From Flagellimonas abyssi (lineage in GTDB: Bacteria; Bacteroidota; Bacteroidia; Flavobacteriales; Flavobacteriaceae), in the NCBI RefSeq assembly GCF_019457905.1, contig NZ_JAHZSV010000035.1, positions 1-52,942 of the forward strand: DNA of 52,942 bases, read 5' to 3'. Below the pieces are notes generated by a model. The model made no database searches, had not been told where the DNA came from, and was given only the letters and a program-made list of their open reading frames with translations. This document shows, piece by piece, positions 6,972 through 15,740 of the stretch. Every line of letters starts with the position of its first letter. The stretch's first letter is position 1. Both the position numbers and the translations under genes were made by a program.

Positions 6972-9900
6972 CTATCCCACGATATTCACAATCTTTCCCG
7001 GGACCACGATTACCTTTTTAGGTGTTCTGCCTTCCAATTGCGCCAGTGTTTTTTCGTGGGCCATAACAGCGGCCTCGATTTCATCCTTGTTCATATCCAA
7101 TGGCAACTCCAACTTGAAGCGCATTTTACCATTAAAGGATATCGGGTATTCCTTGCTGCTTTCCACCAAATGCTTTTCCTCAAACTTGGGGAAGGGTGCT
7201 TCGGCAATGGACTTTGAATGACCCAAACGACTCCAAAGCTCCTCAGCTATGTGAGGTGCATAAGGCGACACCAAAATGGCCAACGGTTCCAAAATGGCCT
7301 TGCTGGTACATTTTTGCGCTGTCAGCTCGTTGACACAGATCATAAAGGTGGACACCGAAGTATTGAACGAGAAGTTCTCGATATCCTCTTCCACTTTTTT
7401 GATGGTCTTGTGCAGGGTTTTTAGATTTTCGGCAGTGGGTTCCGATTCGGTAACGCTTCGACTACGCTCAGCGTCCGAATCGATAAAGGGAGAATAGAGC
7501 TTCCATAATTTTTTAAGGAAGGAATGCACTCCCGTGATTCCCGCCGTGTTCCAAGGTTTGGATTGCTCCAAGGGACCCAAGAACATTTCATACAAACGCA
7601 ACGAATCAGCCCCGTATTCCTCACAAATAGCATCTGGATTGACGACATTGTATTTGGATTTGGACATTTTTTCGACTTCGCGACTTACAATGTATTTACC
7701 ATCTTCTAGAATGAACTCGGCATCCTTATATTCTGGTTGCCATTGTTTGAATCCTTCAACATCCAACTCATCGGATGCATTGACCAAAGAAACATCCACG
7801 TGGACAGGCTCAAAAGATATATCGATAAAGCATTCCTTGTTTAAGACCTTGGACTTATCTTCATCATTTAGATATTGGAGCAATTTATTTTGTAGTCTAT
7901 ATGAAGTTTCAAAAGGGGTAAGCTTCATTATTTCTCCCTGAAAAGAAGGAATAAAAACTGTCTTACTTATTTCAAAATCTTTAACAATTGAGTCTTCAAA
8001 TTCTTTAGTATCTTGAATCATCTGATTCCTTAGATTGATATTATCCCTGCCATCTTCTCTCTTCTTAGAAGAGTCAGAATTATTGATCTCTCTTAGTGTT
8101 AATTTTTTTCCGAGTCGATAAACAAAGGCACTGGTCCCCGTAATCATCCCTTGGTTGATCAACTTTTTGGCAAACTCGTCTTTGGGTACATAACCCATAT
8201 CAAACATAAACTTCTGCCAAAAACGGGAATACAACAAGTGGCCCGTAGCGTGCTCGCTTCCTCCGATATATAAGTCCACATCTTGCCAATAATTGATGGC
8301 TTCGGGAGAGAAAATAGCGTCATCATTCCGTGGATCCATATACCTATTAAAGTATTGGGAACTTCCCGCCCAACCGGGCATCGTGTTCAATTCCAAAGGA
8401 AAAATGGTCTTGTGATCAATCAAATTATTGGAAACGACTTCATTTTTATCGGTGTCCCAGGCCCATTCTGTAGCATTGCCCAATGGCGGCTCGCCCGTTT
8501 CGGTGGGGAGGTATTTTTCCACTTCGGGCAATTGCAAGGGCAAATGCTCTACATCGATCATCTGCGGCATACCATCCACATAATACACAGGGAAGGGTTC
8601 TCCCCAATACCGCTGACGGCTAAATACGGCGTCACGTAGGCGGTAATTCACTTTGCCTTCGCCGTGTCCGATCTTTTCCAATTCAGTAATGATCTTCTTC
8701 ATCGCCTTTTTATACGGCAATCCGTTTAGAAAATCAGATTTGGCAATGACCGTGTTTTCCTTGTCGGCAAATGCCTCTTCGGAAATATCGACCCCTTCAA
8801 AAATGTTGGGGATATCAATATGGTAATGTTTGGCAAAATCGTAATCCCGTTGATCGCCACAGGGCACGGCCATAACCGCTCCCGTTCCGTAACTGGCCAA
8901 CACGTAATCGCCAATCCAAATAGGAATGGGCTCTTTGGTGAACGGATGCTCTGCATATGCGCCCGTGAACGCCCCTGAAATGGTTTTTACATCGGCCATA
9001 CGGTCACGCTCGGAACGTTTTGCCGTGGCTTCCACGTAAGCATCCACCTCAGCTTTTTGTTCTGGCGTAGTGATTTTGGCCACCAACTCGTGCTCTGGAG
9101 CCAAGGTCATAAAACTTACCCCAAAAATAGTGTCGGGACGGGTGGTGAAAACCTCAATTTGATATGGGTGATTGAGCGGAGTCGAAATCCCATCTTGGTC
9201 GCTTCGACTACGCTCAGCGTCCAATACATTAAAAGTAACCGAAGCCCCAACGGAACGTCCAATCCAGTTGGTCTGGGAATCCTTTAAAGGTTGCGGCCAA
9301 TCAATTTTGTCCAAACCATCCAACAAACGTTGGGCATACGCAGTAATGCGCATACTCCATTGCGTCATTTTTTTACGCACCACGGGATGACCGCCACGCT
9401 CGGAAACTCCGTTTACGATTTCATCATTGGCCAAAACGGTTCCCAAGGCGGGACACCAGTTCACTTCGGTATCCGCCAAATAAGTGAGTCTATATTTTAA
9501 GACGATCTCTTGTTTTTCCTTTTCTGAAAATCCATTCCAAGCGGCGGCATCAAAAGTTGGAGTATCATCATCACAAACAGCTTCAACATTGGCATTTCCT
9601 TCTTTTTCAAAAATGGAAATCAAACTGGAGATGTTCTCCGCTTTGTCGGATTTCTTGTTGTACCACGCATTGAACAATTGGATAAAGACCCATTGCGTCC
9701 ATTTATAATATTGTGGGTTGGAGGTACGCACTTCGCGGCTCCAATCAAAAGAAAAACCGAGCTGATCTAACTGCTCACGGTATCTGTTGATGTTGTTTTC
9801 CGTAGTGATAGCCGGATGCTGCCCCGTTTGAATCGCATACTGCTCCGCAGGCAACCCAAAGGAATCGTAGCCCATGGGATGCAACACATTGAATCCTTTA

Positions 9901-10100
9901 TGTCTTTTATAACGCGAATAGATGTCCGTGGCAATGTAACCTAGTGGGTGCCCTACGTGCAAGCCTGCCCCTGATGGGTAAGGGAACATCGACAATGCAT
10001 AAAATTTAGGTTTTTCGGAATCGTTGGATGCCTTAAAAGTTTCATTTTCTGCCCAATACTTCTGCCATTTGGCCTCAATCTCGCGGAAATCGTAATTCAT
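6972..10100 (-). CDS. leuS: Leucyl-tRNA synthetase with unusual insertions
   Basis: This class I synthetase charges tRNA-Leu. The HIGH-type motif (HVGH, residues 48-51), the editing domain (FTTRPDTIFGVSF; the GTGAVMAVPCGDQRDYDFA region) and KMSKS (about 811-815) are all present, so it should be active. At 1042 residues it is roughly 100 longer than I expect for flavobacterial LeuS. The excess is three insertions: a palindromic repeat around residues 295-310, an AT-rich block around 663-767 between SAFVYR and HVDVSLVNASDELD, and a second repeat copy around 876-882. All keep the frame. The gene appears monocistronic. Confidence 0.97.
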   Translation of the reverse strand: MNYDFREIEAKWQKYWAENETFKASNDSEKPKFYALSMFPYPSGAGLHVGHPLGYIATDIYSRYKRHKGFNVLHPMGYDSFGLPAEQYAIQTGQHPAITTENNINRYREQLDQLGFSFDWSREVRTSNPQYYKWTQWVFIQLFNAWYNKKSDKAENISSLISIFEKEGNANVEAVCDDDTPTFDAAAWNGFSEKEKQEIVLKYRLTYLADTEVNWCPALGTVLANDEIVNGVSERGGHPVVRKKMTQWSMRITAYAQRLLDGLDKIDWPQPLKDSQTNWIGRSVGASVTFNVLDAERSRSDQDGISTPLNHPYQIEVFTTRPDTIFGVSFMTLAPEHELVAKITTPEQKAEVDAYVEATAKRSERDRMADVKTISGAFTGAYAEHPFTKEPIPIWIGDYVLASYGTGAVMAVPCGDQRDYDFAKHYHIDIPNIFEGVDISEEAFADKENTVIAKSDFLNGLPYKKAMKKIITELEKIGHGEGKVNYRLRDAVFSRQRYWGEPFPVYYVDGMPQMIDVEHLPLQLPEVEKYLPTETGEPPLGNATEWAWDTDKNEVVSNNLIDHKTIFPLELNTMPGWAGSSQYFNRYMDPRNDDAIFSPEAINYWQDVDLYIGGSEHATGHLLYSRFWQKFMFDMGYVPKDEFAKKLINQGMITGTSAFVYRLGKKLTLREINNSDSSKKREDGRDNINLRNQMIQDTKEFEDSIVKDFEISKTVFIPSFQGEIMKLTPFETSYRLQNKLLQYLNDEDKSKVLNKECFIDISFEPVHVDVSLVNASDELDVEGFKQWQPEYKDAEFILEDGKYIVSREVEKMSKSKYNVVNPDAICEEYGADSLRLYEMFLGPLEQSKPWNTAGITGVHSFLKKLWKLYSPFIDSDAERSRSVTESEPTAENLKTLHKTIKKVEEDIENFSFNTSVSTFMICVNELTAQKCTSKAILEPLAILVSPYAPHIAEELWSRLGHSKSIAEAPFPKFEEKHLVESSKEYPISFNGKMRFKLELPLDMNKDEIEAAVMAHEKTLAQLEGRTPKKVIVVPGKIVNIVG
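7443..7482. repeat. Palindromic repeat copy 2 inside leuS
   Basis: Positions 7454-7476 are identical to 9200-9222, a 23-base match. Here the core is bracketed by an outer inverted repeat, cgattcgg (7443-7450) / ccgaatcg (7475-7482). On the leuS strand it encodes DAERSRS in frame, within a variable linker of the C-terminal half. Confidence 0.8.
7810..8115 (-). other. AT-rich in-frame insertion within leuS
   Basis: This block codes for about 100 lysine-, asparagine- and serine-rich residues (from LTLREINNSDSSKKRED to NKECFIDISFEP). It replaces the short loop that normally joins SAFVYR to HVDVSLVNASDELD ahead of KMSKS. It is visibly richer in A and T than the flanking leuS sequence. No known domain is recognised and there are no intein splice motifs. 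Confidence 0.6.
9173..9216. repeat. Palindromic repeat copy 1 inside leuS
   Basis: Arms tgagcggagtcgaa (9173-9186) and ttcgactacgctca (9203-9216) are inverted repeats matching at 13 of 14 positions with a 16-base spacer. The element is in frame in leuS and encodes DAERSRSDQDGISTPLN just before the editing-domain motif VFTTRPDT. The right arm recurs at 7454-7476. Confidence 0.82.
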
Positions 10101-10189
10101 TGTTAATCTTGTTCAATTTCGTGTGCAAAAATAGGTTTAATCCCCTAAATACAATTTACTTTTCTATTTTTACGTACTGATTCTACTAT

Positions 10190-11068
10190 ATGAGCCAATA
10201 TATTGAACGATATCAGCGTCGAAAACTGATCTCCTCCTACTTTTCCGTGGCTTTGAGCATTGCCCTGGTCCTGTTTCTATTAGGGGTTCTGGGACTTTTG
10301 GTGCTCAATACCAAAAAATTAGCGGATCATTTTAAGGAACAGATTACCATTTCGGTGTTTTTGAAGGACAGTGCAAAACCTGTGGAAATAGATCAGTTGC
10401 AGAAAAGTTTGGCCCTTGCCGAGTACACCAAGTCTGCCGAATACATTTCCAAGGAAGATGCGGCCGAGCAATATAGCGAGGATATCGGCGAAAATTTTGA
10501 AGAGTTCTTGGGCTACAATCCCTTGAAAAACTCCATAGATGTAAATTTGAAGGCTGATTTTGTCTCTCCAGAACAAATTGACGAAATCGCAAAGGAACTG
10601 GCCGACAAGGCTTACGTGGACGAAGTGAGCTACGACAAACCGTTGATTTCCCTCCTGAACAATAATGCACGAAAAATCAGTCTATGGATTCTGGTGGCCA
10701 GTGCCGTATTCACGCTCATTGCGGTGTTGTTGATCAACAGCTCCATCCGTTTGTCCATTTATTCCAAAAGGTTCATCATCAAAACCATGCAAATGGTGGG
10801 CGCTACCAAAACGTTTATTCGAAGACCCTTTATTTGGACGAACATTAAACTAGGGATGGCGGGAGCTTTTGTCGCCTTGATCGGACTTGGTGTTTTGGTG
10901 TACTATATCGATAAAAATTTCCCTGAACTGAATCTATTGCAAGATTATATTGTTCTCATCATTTTGTTCGTTAGTGTCTTTGGTCTGGGTGTGATTATTT
11001 CGTGGGCCAGTACCCATTTTGCGACACAACGCTTTTTAAACCTGAGAACGGACGATCTTTATTATTAA
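10190..11068 (+). CDS. ftsX: Cell division protein FtsX (permease-like)
   Basis: The 292-residue protein has the FtsX layout: a cytoplasmic N-terminus (YIERYQRRKL), a first membrane span around residues 17-40, a large extracytoplasmic domain to about 165, and three C-terminal spans containing the MQMVGATKTFIRRPF loop. FtsX pairs with the ATPase FtsE to activate peptidoglycan hydrolases at the septum. ftsE is not in the window. It leads the cluster with DUF3098, uppP and truB, all tightly spaced. Confidence 0.93.
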   Translation: MSQYIERYQRRKLISSYFSVALSIALVLFLLGVLGLLVLNTKKLADHFKEQITISVFLKDSAKPVEIDQLQKSLALAEYTKSAEYISKEDAAEQYSEDIGENFEEFLGYNPLKNSIDVNLKADFVSPEQIDEIAKELADKAYVDEVSYDKPLISLLNNNARKISLWILVASAVFTLIAVLLINSSIRLSIYSKRFIIKTMQMVGATKTFIRRPFIWTNIKLGMAGAFVALIGLGVLVYYIDKNFPELNLLQDYIVLIILFVSVFGLGVIISWASTHFATQRFLNLRTDDLYY

Positions 11069-11073
11069 CTTTG
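11066..11073 (+). promoter_or_regulatory. Possible -7 element (TAACTTTG) overlapping the ftsX stop
   Basis: TAACTTTG matches TAnnTTTG and shares the TAA stop codon of ftsX. The DUF3098 ATG follows four bases later, the same spacing as at 3726-3738. I see no good TTG at -33, so this may be coincidental. Confidence 0.3.
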
Positions 11074-11077
11074 CAGC

Positions 11078-11344
11078 ATGAGCAAGAAAAACAACAACGG
11101 TCAAAAACCTGCAAAAGAGTTTGTTTTCCAAAAGAAAAACTATCTCTTTCTATTTATAGGTATTGCCTTTATTGCCCTTGGATTTATTTTGATGAGCGGT
11201 GGTGGAAGCGACGACCCCGAAGTATTCAATCCTGAAATCTACAATTTTAGAAGAATCCGCCTTGCACCGACCTTGATCCTTATCGGTCTTGGCATTCAGG
11301 TTTACGCCATATTGTTGAATCCTCACAAGAAAAAGAAGGAATAA
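11078..11344 (+). CDS. DUF3098 family membrane protein
   Basis: The 88-residue protein has two membrane spans (YLFLFIGIAFIALGFILM and LAPTLILIGLGIQVYAIL) separated by a short loop with DPEVFNPEIYNFRRI, the hallmark of DUF3098. It starts 9 bases after ftsX and its stop abuts the uppP start. The function is unknown. Its fixed place between ftsX and uppP in Bacteroidota suggests a role in envelope or septal wall growth, which is inference. Confidence 0.9.
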   Translation: MSKKNNNGQKPAKEFVFQKKNYLFLFIGIAFIALGFILMSGGGSDDPEVFNPEIYNFRRIRLAPTLILIGLGIQVYAILLNPHKKKKE

Positions 11345-12139
11345 TTGGAATTGATCGACGCCATTATCCTTGGAATCATTCAGGGATTGACCGAATTTTT
11401 ACCTGTTTCCTCCAGCGGTCACTTAGAATTGGGAAAAGCCATTTTGGGAGCACAGGCCGTTCCTGAAGAAAGTTTGTTGTTTACCGTAGTGCTTCATTTT
11501 GCGACTGCATTAAGTACCTTGGTGGTGTTCCGAAAAGATGTTTTTCATATTCTGAAAGGTCTTTTTCAGTTTAAATGGAACGAGGAAACCCAATTTTCCT
11601 TAAAAATCATCATCTCCATGATTCCTGCCGCTTTGGTCGGTCTTTTTTTGAATGATTTTATCGAAGTGTTTTTTGATGGTGCCATCGTAATCGTTGGTAT
11701 TATGTTGGTCATCACGGCATTTTTGCTCTATTTGGCCGATTTGGCCAAGACCACGGATAAAAATGTATCATTCCGAAGTGCTTTTGCCATTGGAATGGCG
11801 CAGGCCGTGGCCATATTGCCTGGAATTTCCCGAAGTGGTGCGACTATTTCGGCTGCAGTTCTTTTAGGGGTTGACAAAACAAAATCGGCCCGTTTTTCCT
11901 TTTTGATGGTGGTCCCATTGATTTTGGGCAAAGTCGCCAAAGATGTGATGGGCGGTGATATTTCTTTTCATGGCGACCAAGCCGTGGCCATGGGAGCAGG
12001 ATTTGTGGCAGCGTTTATCGCTGGACTTGCTGCTTGTACCTGGATGATCAAATTGGTACGCCAGAGCAAGCTTACCTATTTTGCCATTTATTGTTTGATC
12101 GTAGGTTTGATTGCCCTTGCGTGGAGCATTTGGGGATAG
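11345..12139 (+). CDS. uppP: Undecaprenyl-diphosphatase UppP (BacA)
   Basis: This polytopic membrane protein dephosphorylates undecaprenyl pyrophosphate to recycle the lipid carrier for peptidoglycan synthesis. Both catalytic motifs are present: EFLPVSSSGHL (residues 17-27) and GISRSGAT (160-167). The 264-residue length is normal. The start is a TTG at 11345, immediately after the TAA of DUF3098, which indicates translational coupling. High-level UppP is associated with bacitracin tolerance. Confidence 0.95.
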   Translation: MELIDAIILGIIQGLTEFLPVSSSGHLELGKAILGAQAVPEESLLFTVVLHFATALSTLVVFRKDVFHILKGLFQFKWNEETQFSLKIIISMIPAALVGLFLNDFIEVFFDGAIVIVGIMLVITAFLLYLADLAKTTDKNVSFRSAFAIGMAQAVAILPGISRSGATISAAVLLGVDKTKSARFSFLMVVPLILGKVAKDVMGGDISFHGDQAVAMGAGFVAAFIAGLAACTWMIKLVRQSKLTYFAIYCLIVGLIALAWSIWG

Positions 12140-12144
12140 ATCAG

Positions 12145-12152
12145 TATATTTG
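12145..12152 (+). promoter_or_regulatory. Possible -7 element upstream of truB (TATATTTG)
   Basis: TATATTTG fits TAnnTTTG in the 30-base gap between uppP and truB. No well-spaced -33 TTG is evident, so truB may simply be co-transcribed with uppP. Confidence 0.35.
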
Positions 12153-12169
12153 CCCAAAACCCCAAGTTT

Positions 12170-12874
12170 TTGAACACCAAAGAAGATTTTTTAAACGGTC
12201 AGATTCTTTTGATTGACAAGCCTATTGAATGGAGCTCTTTCCAAGCCGTTAATGCTTTGAAATGGGCCATTCGCAAAAAATTCAGCCTCAAAAAGATAAA
12301 AATCGGTCATGCGGGAACATTGGACCCATTGGCCACAGGCCTGTTGATTATCTGTACGGGGAAATTCACTAAAAAAATTCCAGAGCTTCAGGGACAGGTA
12401 AAAGAGTACACGGGTACCTTCACGTTGGGCGCTACTACACCTTCTTATGATCTGGAAACCGAAGTGAACGGGAACTTTCCCATCGATCACATTACAGATG
12501 CATCCATCAAAGATGCCACAACGCAATTCTTAGGTGAAATTGATCAAGTACCTCCTATTTTTTCAGCCTTAAAAAAAGATGGAAAGCGATTGTACGAACT
12601 TGCCCGCGAAGGGAAAGAAGTGGAAATAAAATCACGAAAAATAGAAATATCCGAGTTTGAAATTACCCGAATAGACCTGCCCGAATTGGATTTTCGAGTG
12701 GTGTGCAGCAAAGGAACCTATATCCGTTCCCTAGCACACGATTTTGGTAAAGCATTGGGTTCTGGAGCCTATTTATCCGAGCTCCGAAGAACCAAAATAG
12801 GTGATTTCAACGTAAATAATGCTACAAGCCCCAATGTTTTCAAGGAAAACCTTGAATTAAACGCTTCAACCTAA
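12170..12874 (+). CDS. truB: tRNA pseudouridine-55 synthase TruB
   Basis: The protein contains the TruB catalytic motif GHAGTLDPLATGLL with the nucleophilic aspartate at residue 52, then the conserved YTGTFTLGATTPSYD and CSKGTYIRSLAHDFG. It isomerises U55 in the T-loop of tRNAs. The 234-residue length is the short form usual in Bacteroidota, lacking a PUA domain. The start is a TTG at 12170. It is last in the ftsX-DUF3098-uppP-truB cluster. Confidence 0.94.
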   Translation: MNTKEDFLNGQILLIDKPIEWSSFQAVNALKWAIRKKFSLKKIKIGHAGTLDPLATGLLIICTGKFTKKIPELQGQVKEYTGTFTLGATTPSYDLETEVNGNFPIDHITDASIKDATTQFLGEIDQVPPIFSALKKDGKRLYELAREGKEVEIKSRKIEISEFEITRIDLPELDFRVVCSKGTYIRSLAHDFGKALGSGAYLSELRRTKIGDFNVNNATSPNVFKENLELNAST

Positions 12875-12921
12875 AAGGTTGGGATAAAATAATTTTGAAA
12901 AAAAGCGGTTATAGATAAACG

Positions 12922-13641
12922 ATGAACTTAAACAAGAACCAGTTATCACTTTTGATTACTTTCTTCTCTATGTCCATAGTGATTTTATTGCTTTTCAATA
13001 TTCACTTGGGGGGCGTACAGGAGGATGAATATGTCATTGAAATGAGCCTGGCCGACGAGGACATCGAAAAATTGCTTGAAGAGGAAGAACAACGATTGGA
13101 AGAAATGGCAGCCAACAGTGACCCTATTAAAAGTCACATGGCCGTGAACGAGACTGCAAAACCCAGCGTTGGGAACCCTGAGCCCTTAAAAACGTTGGAA
13201 GAACTACTGGAAGAAAGGGCCATGAGCAGCGAATCGGGGGAGTATGCCGATAACTCAGGTTTTGAGGACCAATTAAAACAGTTGAAAGCACAACGAGACG
13301 AGAAAAAAGAAAAACTTGGTGAACGCGATGCTCAAAAAGAGGAGTTTACCAATTATTTAAAAGATAGACGTACCTCCATCTCCTATTCTTTGTTGGAAAG
13401 AAATGCCTACTATCTTCCTCCACCCATCTATACTTGTATTGAAGGCGGTAAAGTTGTGATCAACATTACTGTGGACGAAAATGGATATGTAAACGAGGCC
13501 ACTTTCAACGATAAAAGTTCGGGAACCAGTAATGGTTGTTTAGTGGACAACGCTATCGCCTATGCACTAAAGGCACGTTTTAGTCCGGATTCCAAAGCAT
13601 CACAAATAGGGACGATAACCTATTTATTCCAAGGGAAGTAA
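12922..13641 (+). CDS. TonB-like energy-transducer protein
   Basis: The 239-residue protein has one N-terminal membrane span (LLITFFSMSIVILLLFNI), a long acidic coiled-coil segment (EKLLEEEEQRLEEMAAN; QLKAQRDEKKEKLGERD) and a C-terminal domain shaped like TonB (PPPIYTCIEGGKVVINITVDENGYVNEATF, then ALKARFSP). This suits a periplasm-spanning protein that couples inner-membrane energy to outer-membrane receptors. No ExbB/ExbD genes are adjacent. Its end overlaps the convergent thioredoxin-like gene by 18 bases. Confidence 0.75.
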   Translation: MNLNKNQLSLLITFFSMSIVILLLFNIHLGGVQEDEYVIEMSLADEDIEKLLEEEEQRLEEMAANSDPIKSHMAVNETAKPSVGNPEPLKTLEELLEERAMSSESGEYADNSGFEDQLKQLKAQRDEKKEKLGERDAQKEEFTNYLKDRRTSISYSLLERNAYYLPPPIYTCIEGGKVVINITVDENGYVNEATFNDKSSGTSNGCLVDNAIAYALKARFSPDSKASQIGTITYLFQGK

Positions 13642-14244
13642 CTCCAAGATATCCTCAAGAATATTTTGACCTTTGTTTTTGTTGTACCAAACCTGAAGTT
13701 CTTGTTTGAACTCATCGGTCAACTTTCCATGCTCTCTTTTGTAGTCTTCCACCATTTGGGTGGCAATACTAGGTCTTGGACCCCACTCGCCAACGATTTC
13801 ATTATTGACTTTGTCAAATACAATCACTTTAGGAATTGAACGCGCCCCGTTTGTAAGGAAAGTATCCATTAAATCGAGACTTTCATCCCTTAACACAATC
13901 TTTAATGTTATGTTTGGGCTTGCTTCAGCAATTTTATTCATAATCGGCAAACTTGCTGCAGCATCACCGCACCAGCTTTCGGTCAGTACGAGCAGGACCA
14001 ATTCCTTATCAAGGGACTTTAATTTTTGCCGGACCTCTTCGGAAATCTTGAATGTTTTTTCCCAACGTGACATTCGTTTATCTCCCAATTTGGTATAATT
14101 GACAAATATTTCAGATTGATTGGGACCGGTGGAACCACCTGTCAAGGCCAACTTGGAAACCAATGCGCGGTAGCTTGAGTAATCCATGGCCTTTTGCAGA
14201 TAATCCTGTACTATTTCCAATCTATTCTTCTCCAGTATTTCCAT
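13624..14244 (-). CDS. Thioredoxin-like protein (Thioredoxin_9 family)
   Basis: The 206-residue protein carries a thioredoxin fold with active-site stretch ESWCGDAAASLP and a cis-proline region RSIPKVIVF. The motif is CxxA rather than CxxC, so it has a single active-site cysteine. As I recall, this is common in the family and points to a monothiol or reductase-assisted role. There is no signal peptide, so it should be cytoplasmic. The stop overlaps the TonB-like gene on the opposite strand. Confidence 0.85.
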   Translation of the reverse strand: MEILEKNRLEIVQDYLQKAMDYSSYRALVSKLALTGGSTGPNQSEIFVNYTKLGDKRMSRWEKTFKISEEVRQKLKSLDKELVLLVLTESWCGDAAASLPIMNKIAEASPNITLKIVLRDESLDLMDTFLTNGARSIPKVIVFDKVNNEIVGEWGPRPSIATQMVEDYKREHGKLTDEFKQELQVWYNKNKGQNILEDILELLPLE

Positions 14245-14324
14245 AAAAACATTTTTTCAAAAGTAGTACCATACATTCAGCCGTTAGGTGACTTTTGTCA
14301 TTGGTTGTTTATTGGATTTAAACC

Positions 14325-15740
14325 TTACAATGTTTTTGGGTTTATGGCCAAACTCTTGAACAGCATGGCCTTGGTATAGAAAAACTTGTTCTGCATTTCG
14401 TTCTGCTTTAGGTAAGCATCGATGAGCTTGCTCTCACGTGAATTGATCAAAAATAAGGAACTCTCTCCAAAACTGAATTTTCGTTCCTCGGCCCGCAACA
14501 TAGTTGTATAGTCTTTAACAATGTCGGTTATCAACTGGTTTTGTTGCGTAAAGGAATCCAGTTCGTTATAAATAGCAATCACCTTGTTCTGAATTTCGAC
14601 TTGTGCGTTATCCCTTTCATATTCAGCATCCCGAAGCTTGAACTTGGCCAATTTTAGATCTCCACGTTCTTTCCTAAGGAAAATGGGCATCTGAAAACTC
14701 AATCCGGCCTTATAATTTTCGGTCACAAAAGAATCGATGAACTCCGGGGTCTCAGTAATAAAATTATATTCAGCTTGCAATTTTGGAAGTAGTTTGTTGG
14801 CCTTTAACCTTTTATCAACTGCCAACCCTTCTATTTTATAGTCCAAGGACAATAGTTTTGGATGTGTTTCCAGATTAAAGCTGTCCAACGGTATACCATC
14901 TATCTCCAAGGTTGAATTGATATCTATTTCGGGCTCCAGATTAGGGGCTATGCCAGGTTGAAGTTCAACGGGAACATCTTCGATCCATAAAAAATTACTG
15001 AGCTCCAATGATTTTTTCATCAGATTGACCTTTGCTTGCTGATATCCCAAATCACGGTTTCGGACTGCAATTTTGGCCTCTACGGTATCGATCATGGCAA
15101 TATCGCCTGCCAGGGCACTCTCTTTTATCCCTTGAAAACGTATCTCTGCATTCTCTAAAAAATCTTTGTATACCTCAGCATCTCTGTAGGATTTCAACCA
15201 ATCAAAATAGGCCAAGGATGCATTGTATAGCACTTGGTTGACCTGCAGGTCTTGGTCGGCTTTGGTCTGCTCCCTAAAAAGCTTTGCCTTTCTTAGGGTG
15301 GCCATACGCTCGTTTATCCAAAACCCCTGTAAAACGGACATGGATACCCCGGCACTGTACAGACCATCATCGGGCAAGGTTTCATCAGGATTAAGGTAGT
15401 ATCCTTCATTCTGCTGAAAATTCCCTTTAAGCTCTATCCCAAACCAGGTAGGTATCTTGAAGGTGGCATTTAAGCGGTCCCAGTATTCGGTATCCTTGAA
15501 CTCCTTGGTATTGTAATCTACTTCGACCTTGGGATCAAACCCTCCTCTGGCCTTCATAAGATTGGCCTGCCCTATGGCTATGTTCAATTGGGCCTGCTTG
15601 GCTACAGGATGATATTTTTTTACATAGCCCAAATACTCTTTAAATCCCAGTACCAAAGAATCTTGCTGAGCGTAAAAAGAACCTACAGTAAAGAAAAAGA
15701 GGGTACAAAATAAAAGTAATCTTCTATTTCTTTGCGGCAT
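14325..15740 (-). CDS. TolC family outer-membrane efflux protein
   Basis: After a signal peptide ending FYAQ, the protein has the long alpha-helical repeats of outer-membrane efflux channels (GQANLMKARGGFDPKVEVDY; RKERGDLKLAKFKLRDAEYE). I chose ATG 15740 (MPQRNRRLLLF), which gives 471 residues and places the signal peptide at the N-terminus. An in-frame ATG at 15785 lies deeper in the HlyD gene. The gene overlaps the end of the adaptor gene by 17 bases and is last in the TetR-ABC-HlyD-TolC operon, so it should form the exit duct. Confidence 0.9.
   Translation of the reverse strand: MPQRNRRLLLFCTLFFFTVGSFYAQQDSLVLGFKEYLGYVKKYHPVAKQAQLNIAIGQANLMKARGGFDPKVEVDYNTKEFKDTEYWDRLNATFKIPTWFGIELKGNFQQNEGYYLNPDETLPDDGLYSAGVSMSVLQGFWINERMATLRKAKLFREQTKADQDLQVNQVLYNASLAYFDWLKSYRDAEVYKDFLENAEIRFQGIKESALAGDIAMIDTVEAKIAVRNRDLGYQQAKVNLMKKSLELSNFLWIEDVPVELQPGIAPNLEPEIDINSTLEIDGIPLDSFNLETHPKLLSLDYKIEGLAVDKRLKANKLLPKLQAEYNFITETPEFIDSFVTENYKAGLSFQMPIFLRKERGDLKLAKFKLRDAEYERDNAQVEIQNKVIAIYNELDSFTQQNQLITDIVKDYTTMLRAEERKFSFGESSLFLINSRESKLIDAYLKQNEMQNKFFYTKAMLFKSLAINPKTL

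Noticed and set aside
7810..8115. Intein in leuS
   Set aside because: The insert is too short and lacks splice-junction Cys/Ser and His-Asn motifs.
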